Shown here in pieces: positions 1 to 5,125 of a DNA stretch of 5,125 nucleotides (position 1 is the stretch's first letter; each line of letters starts with the position of its first letter). Made by a program: the position numbers and the translations under genes. This stretch comes from a bacterium (GTDB lineage: Bacteria > Zixibacteria > MSB-5A5 > GN15 > FEB-12), in NCBI GenBank assembly GCA_030619425.1, contig JAUXBJ010000188.1, positions 1 through 5,125 on the forward strand. The letters run 5' to 3'. The notes beneath the pieces were generated by a model. That model saw only the letters and a list, made by a program, of their open reading frames with translations, did no database searches and was not told the origin of the DNA.

Positions 1-1632
1 ATCACCAATCTGGTCATGCTTGAGTGCGGGCATCCCTTGCACGCTTTTGATCTCGACCGCTTCGGCTCGGATGAAGTGGTCGTTCGGCGCGCCCACGACC
101 GAGAGAAGTTTTCGACGCTGGACGGACAGGAACATAGCCTGGATGAACAGGTCCTGTTGATTACAAACGGTAAATCCGGAGTCGCAGCCGGCGGCGTTAT
201 GGGTGGTCTCAATTCGGAGGTAGAGGACGATACTACCAACATCCTCCTGGAAGCAGCCTATTTCAATCCCAGCGTTATTCGCAAGAGCCGTCGCAAATTG
301 GAAACAGTGACCGAATCATCCTCACGTTTTGAAAAAGGGGCCGACCCCAACGGCATCGAGTACGCCCTCAACCGCGCGGCGCAACTCATGCACGAATTGT
401 GTGGGGGAGAGGTGCATGCAGGCATCGTCGACTGCTACCCGAAGCGCATCGAACCGCGCACTATCGAGTTTCGTCCCGCGCGCTGCAACGCCATACTCGG
501 CAGCAATTACTCAGCCGAACGCATGAAGCAGATATTGACGGACCTTGAACTGCATGTGTCCGGCGACGATCCACTCGTGGTTACAGCGCCGACTTTCCGC
601 CCCGACCTGGAACGCGAAATCGATTTGATCGAAGAGGTTGTTCGCATCGAAGGGTTCGACAGCATCGAGGACTCGGTCACTAACATCGGCCCGCTTTTCT
701 CGCGCACCCTGCCTGAGGATCAATTCGCCCGTGAAGCGCGGTGGGTTTTGACCGCTTGCGGATTTGATGAGATGCTGGACCACGGGCTTGGCTCGAGCCG
801 GGTTGCGAAGTTATTCAATCCTGATTTGCCGCAGGTGCGAATACTGAATCCGGTCTCCGAAGAACTGGATATTATGCGCAACTCGCTGGCGCCGTCGGCG
901 CTCGCGGCCGTGTCGCACAACCTGGCCCACCGGGTGCTCGACCTGCGTTTGTTCGAACTGGGCAAGGTCTACTTCGCGGGTAGTGACGACACCGATTGGC
1001 GGGAGCCGGATCGCTTAGCTTTGACCGTATCAGGCAACACACCACAAGGCTGGCGTGAGACGGCGCGACCGCTTGACTTTCATGACCTCACCGGCGCTTT
1101 GCAGAGACTGGTTGAACACTTTCGCTGGCCCGACTTCGATTTCATTCCTGACAAAGTCTCATTCCTCGATGACGAGATTTCATTCAGGATCGAATCTGAG
1201 GGGCGGGCTGTCGGTTGGGCCGGTCTCATTGCGTCCGACAAGGCACGCGCTCTGGGCGTCAAGGAGCCGGTACTAGTAGCGGAGATCGATCTGGAGGGGT
1301 TGATTGACACTCGCAAGGATCGCATCAAGTTCGAGCCGTTGGCTGTCTATCCGGCAGCGCCGCGCGATTTGGCCATCCTGGTCGATGTGGCCATACCGGC
1401 TGGGGAGATCATTGAATGCGTTCGCAAAGCCGCCGGCGAGTTGGCCGAGTCGGTGGAGGTTTTCGATCTCTACACCGGCAAGCAGATTGAAAAGGGCAGA
1501 AAATCCATAGCTCTGTCTATTAACTATCGGTCGCTATCCGGTAGTCTGTCGACCGAGCAAGTAGAAGAAACACAACGACGTGTTGTGGCTAAGTTAGAGC
1601 AAGAGTTTAACGCCGAGATCAGGGACAAATAG
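1..1632 (+). CDS. pheT: Phenylalanine--tRNA ligase beta subunit, C-terminal about 543 residues (5' end outside window)
   Basis: This is the beta subunit of the cytoplasmic alpha2-beta2 enzyme that charges tRNA-Phe; beta carries the editing site and tRNA-binding modules. The frame is open from base 1 (ITNLVMLECGHPLHAFD, matching the conserved B3/B4 segment), so the ATG at 16 is internal and not the start. About 240-260 N-terminal residues, including the OB-fold tRNA-binding domain, should lie upstream, since the family is usually near 800 residues. Visible in order: the rest of the B3/B4 editing domain (AGGVMGGLNSEV, then LLEAAYF and SSRFEKGADP) to about base 445; the B5 domain, about 460-670, with FRPDLEREIDLIEEVVRIEG; the catalytic-like core, about 720-1290, with LNPVSEELDIMRNSLAPS and LRLFELGKVYF; and the C-terminal FDX-ACB anticodon-binding domain, about 1330-1620, with YPAAPRDLAILVD. 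No frameshift or missing block is seen. pheS would be expected upstream. Confidence 0.97.
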   Translation: MTNLVMLECGHPLHAFDLDRFGSDEVVVRRAHDREKFSTLDGQEHSLDEQVLLITNGKSGVAAGGVMGGLNSEVEDDTTNILLEAAYFNPSVIRKSRRKLETVTESSSRFEKGADPNGIEYALNRAAQLMHELCGGEVHAGIVDCYPKRIEPRTIEFRPARCNAILGSNYSAERMKQILTDLELHVSGDDPLVVTAPTFRPDLEREIDLIEEVVRIEGFDSIEDSVTNIGPLFSRTLPEDQFAREARWVLTACGFDEMLDHGLGSSRVAKLFNPDLPQVRILNPVSEELDIMRNSLAPSALAAVSHNLAHRVLDLRLFELGKVYFAGSDDTDWREPDRLALTVSGNTPQGWRETARPLDFHDLTGALQRLVEHFRWPDFDFIPDKVSFLDDEISFRIESEGRAVGWAGLIASDKARALGVKEPVLVAEIDLEGLIDTRKDRIKFEPLAVYPAAPRDLAILVDVAIPAGEIIECVRKAAGELAESVEVFDLYTGKQIEKGRKSIALSINYRSLSGSLSTEQVEETQRRVVAKLEQEFNAEIRDK

Positions 1633-1634
1633 CC

Positions 1635-1877
1635 GTGGCTGATACTCTGGATCAGATCGCTCAAAAGGTTGACCAACTTCTGGAGATGGTCAAGAACCTG
1701 AAATCAGAAAACGCATCGCTCAAGGCCGAGAATCGCCAACGCAAAGCTGAGATGTCGGGACTGGACAAGCAGCAGAAGAGCCAGTCGCTGAAGGCGGCAG
1801 ATCAGTCGGAGGCGGTGCGGACCAAATTGCAATCAGTTCTTAATCGGCTGGACGAACTGGAAAACCTGGCTGGTTGA
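1635..1877 (+). CDS. Small coiled-coil protein between pheT and zapA (ZapB-like / TIGR02449-like)
   Basis: This is an 80-residue, highly charged, cysteine-free protein with no signal peptide or membrane segment. It starts with GTG two bases after the pheT stop. An AGGGA Shine-Dalgarno at 1621-1625, inside the pheT end, is well spaced for this start, so it is translationally linked to pheT. Residues 5-33 keep an unbroken 3-4 heptad pattern: L5, V12, V19, N26, N33 at a, and I8, L15, L22, L29 at d, with M40 and L43 still in register. Asn at a positions is typical of parallel dimeric zippers. A polar stretch (about 44-58) follows, then a second short coil (V61, L65, V68, L72, L75, A79). From memory, the two-coil layout and the end NRLDELE resemble the small proteins encoded next to zapA in gammaproteobacteria (TIGR02449), and more loosely ZapB. 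A division-related role is inferred from position and architecture; there is no catalytic motif. Confidence 0.85.
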   Translation: MADTLDQIAQKVDQLLEMVKNLKSENASLKAENRQRKAEMSGLDKQQKSQSLKAADQSEAVRTKLQSVLNRLDELENLAG

Positions 1878-1885
1878 GTTTTATC

Positions 1886-1914
1886 TTGACGGTGTCTGGC
1901 TGTTTAGGTAAATT
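1886..1914 (+). promoter_or_regulatory. Sigma-70-type promoter for zapA (and probably rny)
   Basis: A TTGACG -35 box (1886-1891; 5 of 6 to consensus) is followed by a 17-bp spacer and a TAAATT -10 box (1909-1914; 4 of 6). The expected transcription start is near 1920-1922, about 45 bases before zapA. It sits just after the stop of the coiled-coil gene in an AT-richer stretch, where a new transcription unit would start. TAGGTA occurs at 1905-1910, overlapping the -10 box, and again at 1923-1928 just after the predicted start. The match is by eye and has no experimental support. Confidence 0.55.
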
Positions 1915-1950
1915 GTTGTTAATAGGTAGGATAGTAATTACGACCGGATT

Positions 1951-1956
1951 AGGTGA
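1951..1956 (+). promoter_or_regulatory. Shine-Dalgarno that favours the ATG start of zapA
   Basis: AGGTGA lies 11 bases before the ATG at 1968 and 14 before the ATG at 1971. The longer GTG start at 1953 would overlap this site and has only a weak GGA four bases upstream. The site therefore supports the shorter protein, which also agrees with ZapA proteins usually beginning a few residues before the conserved beta strand (here VVVNIFGEDYPI). Confidence 0.5.
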
Positions 1957-1967
1957 ATATCGGGTTG

Positions 1968-2267
1968 ATGATGTCTGATACGCGTGGTGAGAACAAAGTG
2001 GTGGTGAACATATTTGGGGAGGATTACCCTATCACCGGGGTAACTGATCCATCCTATATTTCCAGGGTGGCGGATTTCGTGGATGCCAGAATGAAGGAAG
2101 CGGCCGGCGACAATCGTATTCGTAGTCGTGACCGGATCGCGATTCTGGCCGCCATGTCGTTAGCGTCGGAACTAATGGAGGCCAACGAACGGCTGGCCGG
2201 CGCCGAGCATCACTTCAACTCTCGAGCCGACAGTATTCTGACCCAGCTGGAGCACGAGCTTTCCTGA
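1968..2267 (+). CDS. zapA: Cell division protein ZapA
   Basis: ZapA is a small cytoplasmic protein that binds FtsZ and promotes bundling of its filaments at the Z-ring, usually as dimers and tetramers. The N-terminal head shows the family pattern: VVVNIFGEDYPI (a beta strand then a short turn), then DPSYISRVADFVDARMKEA and an alanine-rich helix IAILAAMSLASELMEANERL that leads into the C-terminal coil (about residues 65-99). Length is 99 residues from the ATG at 1968, usual for the family. A GTG at 1953 would add MNIGL; I prefer 1968 because of the Shine-Dalgarno at 1951-1956, and 1971 is also possible. It follows the small coiled-coil gene and precedes rny after 118 non-coding bases. A promoter at 1886-1914 probably gives it its own transcript. 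Confidence 0.92.
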   Translation: MMSDTRGENKVVVNIFGEDYPITGVTDPSYISRVADFVDARMKEAAGDNRIRSRDRIAILAAMSLASELMEANERLAGAEHHFNSRADSILTQLEHELS

Positions 2268-2377
2268 CCGCTCTGTTTCGCAGGTATGACCCGAACGATT
2301 TACCACGTCCATCGCGTAGTTACTAATCCCAACTGTTTATAAATAGATAACGCGTTCGGCTGCTGCAGTCGGGCGGG
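2268..2377 (+). ncRNA. Possible structured RNA between zapA and rny (leader element or 6S-like RNA)
   Basis: Three nested helices enclose almost the whole 118-base gap. The outer one pairs 2268-2273 (CCGCTC) with 2371-2376 (GGGCGG, one G-U). The middle one pairs 2280-2283 (GCAG) with 2360-2363 (CTGC). The inner one pairs 2291-2297 (CCGAACG) with 2353-2359 (CGTTCGG), seven perfect pairs. The middle and inner helices are contiguous on the 3' side, with a 7-base bulge (2284-2290) on the 5' side and a 55-base AT-rich apical region. The outer arm reaches the start of the rny ribosome binding site, so it could be a translational control element. In gammaproteobacteria the 6S RNA gene ssrS lies just downstream of zapA, which makes 6S a candidate, but about 110 bases is short for 6S (usually near 180) and I do not recognise its conserved bubble. 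Could be a chance fold. Confidence 0.25.
2338..2343 (+). promoter_or_regulatory. Possible -10 box of an rny promoter
   Basis: TATAAA (5 of 6 to TATAAT) lies in a short AT-rich stretch, 42 bases before the rny start. A TG dinucleotide at 2334-2335 is one base too far upstream for a perfect extended -10, and no good -35 box is found at 16-18 bp. Weak candidate only; rny may instead be read from the zapA promoter. Confidence 0.2.
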
Positions 2378-2380
2378 AGG
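2375..2380 (+). promoter_or_regulatory. Strong Shine-Dalgarno of rny
   Basis: GGGAGG lies five bases before the rny ATG at 2386 and is the best ribosome binding site in the window. Its first two bases fall in the 3' arm of the outer helix of the intergenic structure, so folding could affect access. A nearer ATG at 2381 is out of frame and too close to be used. Confidence 0.75.
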
Positions 2381-2385
2381 ATGTA

Positions 2386-3951
2386 ATGTACGATGTTGTA
2401 ATCTTCGTTGCCATCGCGGTGATTGTCGCGGCGGTTTCATACTTTGTGACTCGCTCTATGGCTCGACGCACAGTTGAGCATCAGTTGAGTCACTCCAAGT
2501 CTGAAGCCGAACGAATAGTCGCTGAGTCGGAAAACGAAGCTAAGATAAAGCGTCGCGAGGCCACCCTCGAAGCCAAAGAAGAATGGCTCAAACGTAAGGG
2601 AGAGTTTGAACAGAAGGCTGAGACCAGACGTCGGGAGCTGGAGGCAGCCGAGAAAGAACTCCATGAGGGCCAGGCCGGGCTTTCCCAAAAAGTATCTGTT
2701 CTGGACCAGCGCGATCGGGATTTGGTCAGTCGCGAGAAGAGTACCCATACCCGTGAGAAGGGTATCGCTCTGCGTGAGGCCGAGTTGGAGGATATCATAA
2801 ACACCCAGAATGAGAAACTTCAGACGATCGCTCAGATGACACCGGAAGAAGCCAAGAAGTTGCTCATGGACAACATGTTCAATGCTGCCAAGGTCGCCGC
2901 CGCCGCTCATATCAAAGAGATCAAGGATCAAGCCGAACGTGAGGCCAACAAAGAAGCCAAGGAAATCATTCTGTCCGCTATCTATCGTTGTGCCGCCGAC
3001 CACACGGTTGAATCGACCGTATCGGTGGTCAGCCTGCCCAACGACGAGATGAAAGGACGGATCATCGGACGTGAGGGTCGTAACATTCGGTCTTTCGAGA
3101 CTGCTACCGGTATTGATGTAATCGTCGATGATACTCCCGAGGCGGTCATCCTGTCGGGGCACGATCCGGTTCGCCGTGAAATCGGTCGCATGTCGCTGGA
3201 AAAACTTATCAGTGATGGTCGCATCCACCCTACTCGCATCGAGGAAGTGGTGGAGAAGTCGGAAAAGGAGATGGAAGTGATCATCCGTGAAGCCGGCGAG
3301 CAGGCCTGCTTCGAATTGGGTGTGCATGGGCTTAACCCGGACTGTATGCAGCAGTTGGGCAAGCTCAAGTTCCGAACTTCTTATGGACAGAACGTCCTGG
3401 TCCACGTCAAAGAAGTGGCCATGCTTTGTGGATTGATGGCGGCGGAACTGGAGTTGGATGCCGTTCTTGCCAAACGTTGCGGCCTGCTACATGATATTGG
3501 CAAAGCGATTGACCGCGAAACCGAGGGCACGCACACCCAGATCGGCGCCGACTATCTACGCCGGTATAACGAGACTGATATCGTCGTCAATGCCGTTGAG
3601 GCGCACCATGGCGACGTGGCTCCGTTGAGCCCTTATCCGATTCTGGTGCAAGCCGCCGACGCCATTTCCGGGGCGCGACCGGGCGCCCGTCGCGAGCCTC
3701 TCGAGGCTTACATCAAGCGACTTCGGCAACTGGAGGAGCTGGCCGATAGTTTCATGGGTGTGTCCAAGGCATACGCCATTCAGGCCGGGCGTGAAGTGCG
3801 GGTGATTGTGGAGCATGAGACGCTGGATGACCTGGCCAGCAGCATCCTGGCCGGTGATATCGCAACCAAGATAGAAAGCGAAATGCAGTATCCGGGCCAG
3901 ATCAAGGTGACCGTAATTAGAGAAAGACGCTCCACTGAATACGCGAAATAG
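2386..3951 (+). CDS. rny: Ribonuclease Y (membrane-anchored endoribonuclease)
   Basis: RNase Y is a metal-dependent endoribonuclease that starts mRNA decay at the inner face of the membrane. All parts are present in family order. Residues 1-25 form one hydrophobic membrane segment ([18 protein letters not shown]) followed by basic residues. A long charged coiled coil spans about 30-200. A KH RNA-binding domain, about 208-275, has its GXXG loop at G228-R-E-G231 ([16 protein letters not shown]). The HD catalytic domain, about 335-430, has H340, the H369-D370 doublet (GLLHDIGKA), H407-H408 (EAHHGD) and D425 before [13 protein letters not shown]. The C-terminal region ends with [16 protein letters not shown]. 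Its 521 residues equal the usual length (about 520), so it looks intact. The start is fixed by GGGAGG five bases upstream and by the membrane segment. It is probably transcribed with zapA and ends at the terminator at 3983-4008. The neighbouring ymdB-family gene is a frequent partner. Confidence 0.97.
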   Translation: MYDVVIFVAIAVIVAAVSYFVTRSMARRTVEHQLSHSKSEAERIVAESENEAKIKRREATLEAKEEWLKRKGEFEQKAETRRRELEAAEKELHEGQAGLSQKVSVLDQRDRDLVSREKSTHTREKGIALREAELEDIINTQNEKLQTIAQMTPEEAKKLLMDNMFNAAKVAAAAHIKEIKDQAEREANKEAKEIILSAIYRCAADHTVESTVSVVSLPNDEMKGRIIGREGRNIRSFETATGIDVIVDDTPEAVILSGHDPVRREIGRMSLEKLISDGRIHPTRIEEVVEKSEKEMEVIIREAGEQACFELGVHGLNPDCMQQLGKLKFRTSYGQNVLVHVKEVAMLCGLMAAELELDAVLAKRCGLLHDIGKAIDRETEGTHTQIGADYLRRYNETDIVVNAVEAHHGDVAPLSPYPILVQAADAISGARPGARREPLEAYIKRLRQLEELADSFMGVSKAYAIQAGREVRVIVEHETLDDLASSILAGDIATKIESEMQYPGQIKVTVIRERRSTEYAK

Positions 3952-3982
3952 CTGATTATTTGCAGCCGCAGAGTTGCCAACG

Positions 3983-4008
3983 GGGTGGAGTTTTATTAAA
4001 CTCCACCC
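3983..4008 (+). terminator. Rho-independent terminator after rny
   Basis: GGGTGGAGTTT (3983-3993) pairs perfectly with AAACTCCACCC (3998-4008) around a TATT loop: 11 base pairs, plus a possible G-U at 3982/4009. The downstream tract TTAGTTGTT is only moderately T-rich, so termination may be incomplete. It lies 31 bases after the rny stop. The A-rich 3' arm and T-rich 5' arm do not make a good U tail on the minus strand, so it is read as a plus-strand terminator. Confidence 0.78.
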
Positions 4009-4021
4009 TTAGTTGTTGCCG

Positions 4022-4072
4022 CCGCTCAGCAAATGGTGGAAGCGAGCGGTTTGGGAAGGGATTCATTCCACC
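4022..4072 (+). other. Interleaved stems upstream of ymdB (possible H-type pseudoknot)
   Basis: Two perfect helices interleave: CCGCTC (4022-4027) with GAGCGG (4044-4049), and GGTGGAA (4035-4041) with TTCCACC (4066-4072). The order 1-2-1'-2' is that of an H-type pseudoknot, with connecting loops of 7, 2 and 16 bases, which is sterically reasonable. It ends 16 bases before the ymdB-family start. The GGTGGA and TCCACC words also occur in the terminator just upstream, so alternative pairings exist. No known riboswitch is recognised, and the helices could be chance or compete instead of coexisting. Confidence 0.3.
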
Positions 4073-4079
4073 TTAGAAA
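4051..4079 (+). promoter_or_regulatory. Weak candidate promoter for the ymdB-family gene
   Basis: TTGGGA (4051-4056) and TAGAAA (4074-4079) are separated by 17 bp; each matches the sigma-70 consensus at four of six positions. The predicted start, about 4085-4087, falls at the ATG of the gene, giving a leaderless or nearly leaderless transcript. That would fit the absence of a clear ribosome binding site, but both boxes are weak. If true, the interleaved stems at 4022-4072 would not be in this transcript. Confidence 0.2.
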
Positions 4080-4088
4080 GCTTGCTGA

Positions 4089-4916
4089 ATGTCTCTTTTC
4101 ACTATCCTCTATGTAGCCGATGTCTGCGGGAAAGCCGGACGACAGGCCTGCGCGCACATGATCAAACCGCTCAGAGAGAAATACAAGGTTGATTACGTGG
4201 TGGCCAATGTCGAGAATTCCGCCGGTGGTTTTGGTATTACTCCTGAGATGTCGATCAAGGCTTTCACTTACGGTATTGATCTCCAGACCTCGGGCAACCA
4301 TATCTGGGACAGGGTCGCCATCCTCGAATACTTTGAGCGGAAGCCGAAACTCCTGCGCCCGGCCAACTATCCGTATGGCTGCCCCGGTCGCGGCTCCCAT
4401 GTCGATACCGTCAACGACGTAAAAGTGGGTGTCATCAACCTGCAAGGGCGTACTTACATGAAGGAAATCGACTGCCCCTTCCAGGTCGGCCGCCGCGAAG
4501 TTGACTTTGTGTCTAAGCAGACCAATGTGATCATTGTCGATTTTCATGCCGAAGCCACCTCTGAGAAACAGGCCATGGGATTTTATCTCAACGGCAAGGT
4601 CTCCGCTGTGATCGGTTCACACACCCATGTCCAGACGGTCGATGACCGCATAACCCTGCGCGGGACAGCCTACATTACCGACGCCGGTATGACCGGCCCA
4701 CACGATTCGATTATCGGTATGGAAACAGGTCCGGCTTTGGGACGCTTTCTGACCGGGATGCCGAAACGATTCACTACGGCTTCCGACGATGTGAAGCTGT
4801 CGGGCGCGCTGGTCCGCATCGATCCTGAGTCCGGTCGCGCTGAAGAGTTTCAACGGCTCCGGATCGACTTCGATTTGGAGAAATTCACACCGGAGCAACT
4901 CCTCCAGGACCCGTAA
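4089..4916 (+). CDS. ymdB: YmdB-type metallophosphodiesterase (TIGR00282 family)
   Basis: This is a cytoplasmic calcineurin-like dinuclear-metal phosphodiesterase; the Bacillus subtilis member hydrolyses cyclic nucleotides and affects biofilm and motility gene expression. Expected metal ligands are all present: D11 (ILYVADVCGKAGR), E42-N43 (VANVENSAGGFGIT), N70-H71 (TSGNHIWD), H153 (VDFHAEATSEK), H178 and H180 (IGSHTHVQT), followed by the signature ITDAGMTGPHDSIIGM. From memory these are offset by three residues from the B. subtilis ligands, so the fold is uninterrupted. Length is 275 residues, close to the usual 260-275. The start is secure: an in-frame TGA directly precedes the ATG, and the first strand (LFTILYVAD) begins at residue 3. 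No strong Shine-Dalgarno is seen (AGAAAG at 4075-4080 is weak). It follows rny, separated by a terminator, and is 15 bases from folD. The native substrate here is unknown. Confidence 0.93.
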   Translation: MSLFTILYVADVCGKAGRQACAHMIKPLREKYKVDYVVANVENSAGGFGITPEMSIKAFTYGIDLQTSGNHIWDRVAILEYFERKPKLLRPANYPYGCPGRGSHVDTVNDVKVGVINLQGRTYMKEIDCPFQVGRREVDFVSKQTNVIIVDFHAEATSEKQAMGFYLNGKVSAVIGSHTHVQTVDDRITLRGTAYITDAGMTGPHDSIIGMETGPALGRFLTGMPKRFTTASDDVKLSGALVRIDPESGRAEEFQRLRIDFDLEKFTPEQLLQDP

Positions 4917-4931
4917 ACTATTAGTTCATCT

Positions 4932-5125
4932 ATGACGGCTCAGATTATTGATGGCAAAGAAGTTGCCAAGACGGTGCGCAAGGCGCTGAAGCAGCGAATC
5001 GCGGCTTTGGCCGAGCGCGGTATCCAACCGGGACTGGCTGCCGTGTTGGTTGGTGATGATCCGGCTTCGGCAACCTATGTCAACTCCAAAGCGAAAGCCT
5101 GCGAGAAACTCCGTCTGTATTCTCA
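4932..5125 (+). CDS. folD: FolD, methylenetetrahydrofolate dehydrogenase/cyclohydrolase, N-terminal 64 residues (cut by window end)
   Basis: FolD is a cytoplasmic bifunctional enzyme that interconverts 5,10-methylene-, 5,10-methenyl- and 10-formyl-tetrahydrofolate for purine, formyl-Met-tRNA and one-carbon metabolism. The visible part begins MTAQIIDGKEVAKTVRKAL and contains the family core GLAAVLVGDDPASATYV followed by NSKAKACEKL. Y49 and K53 (YVNSK) correspond to the conserved Tyr and catalytic Lys (Y50 and K54 in E. coli numbering, from memory). The NADP-binding domain and about three quarters of the protein lie beyond the window. The ATG at 4932 fits the usual N-terminus (IIDGK near residue 5), but no Shine-Dalgarno is evident in the 15-base gap after the ymdB-family stop. 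The short gap suggests co-transcription with that gene. Confidence 0.95.
   Translation, partial: MTAQIIDGKEVAKTVRKALKQRIAALAERGIQPGLAAVLVGDDPASATYVNSKAKACEKLRLYS

Noticed and set aside
16..18. ATG at 16 as the start of pheT
   Set aside because: The frame is open back to base 1 with conserved PheT sequence (ITNLV), and the protein would lack its N-terminal domains; the real start lies upstream of the window.
2299..2326. TTTACC and TACTAA, 16 bp apart, as an rny promoter
   Set aside because: The -10 box matches consensus at only about three positions; the TATAAA at 2338 is a better, though still weak, candidate.
2437..3405. A 322-codon open frame on the minus strand inside rny
   Set aside because: It lies wholly opposite an intact, family-length RNase Y gene, in the register where codon bias of the real gene often leaves long open antisense frames. 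Its protein resembles no family I know and has no good start signal.
4033..4116. A 27-codon upstream frame (ATG 4033 to TAG 4114-4116) that overlaps the ymdB-family start
   Set aside because: No Shine-Dalgarno precedes it, the peptide has no notable composition, and a frame of this size is expected by chance.
4026..4547. A 173-codon minus-strand frame overlapping the start of the ymdB-family gene
   Set aside because: It mirrors the coding sequence of a complete phosphodiesterase with all its metal ligands; no ribosome binding site or recognisable domain supports it.
4892..4931. Possible terminator between the ymdB-family gene and folD
   Set aside because: Only a 4-bp GGAG/CTCC stem inside the coding end is present, with no T tract after it, so read-through into folD is more likely.

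Overview
The window is a compact run of bacterial housekeeping genes, all on the plus strand: the 3' part of pheT, a small coiled-coil gene, zapA, rny, a ymdB-family phosphodiesterase gene and the 5' end of folD. There are no mobile elements, tRNAs, rRNAs, CRISPR repeats or signs of recent transfer. Base composition looks uniform, with GC in the mid-50s percent by eye. The combination of zapA with rny (RNase Y) and the TIGR00282/YmdB phosphodiesterase points to a Gram-negative-type bacterium outside the well-studied Proteobacteria. A candidate phylum near the FCB group, such as Zixibacteria, would fit. That placement is an inference from gene order and protein style only; no marker in the window settles it.

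Layout. Bases 1-1632 hold phenylalanyl-tRNA synthetase beta, whose N-terminal part lies upstream of the window. Bases 1635-1877 hold an 80-residue coiled-coil protein starting two bases after the pheT stop, so it is almost certainly co-transcribed with pheT. Bases 1878-1967 contain a good sigma-70-like promoter (TTGACG, 17 bp, TAAATT) that probably drives zapA and perhaps rny. zapA (about 1968-2267) is followed by 118 non-coding bases with a nested stem structure and then rny (2386-3951). A strong hairpin terminator at 3983-4008 closes the rny transcript. The rest of the 137-base gap before the phosphodiesterase gene (4089-4916) has further complementary segments that could form a pseudoknot or compete with the terminator. 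folD starts at 4932 and runs off the right edge.

How the genes relate. pheT belongs to translation. The coiled-coil protein and ZapA probably act at the FtsZ ring. RNase Y is a membrane-anchored endonuclease that starts mRNA decay, and YmdB-type proteins are metallophosphodiesterases repeatedly found near rny. FolD supplies one-carbon folate intermediates. The protein-coding content is ordinary. The features most worth a second look are the small ZapA-adjacent coiled-coil gene and the two structured intergenic regions flanking rny. I found no convincing new multi-gene system.
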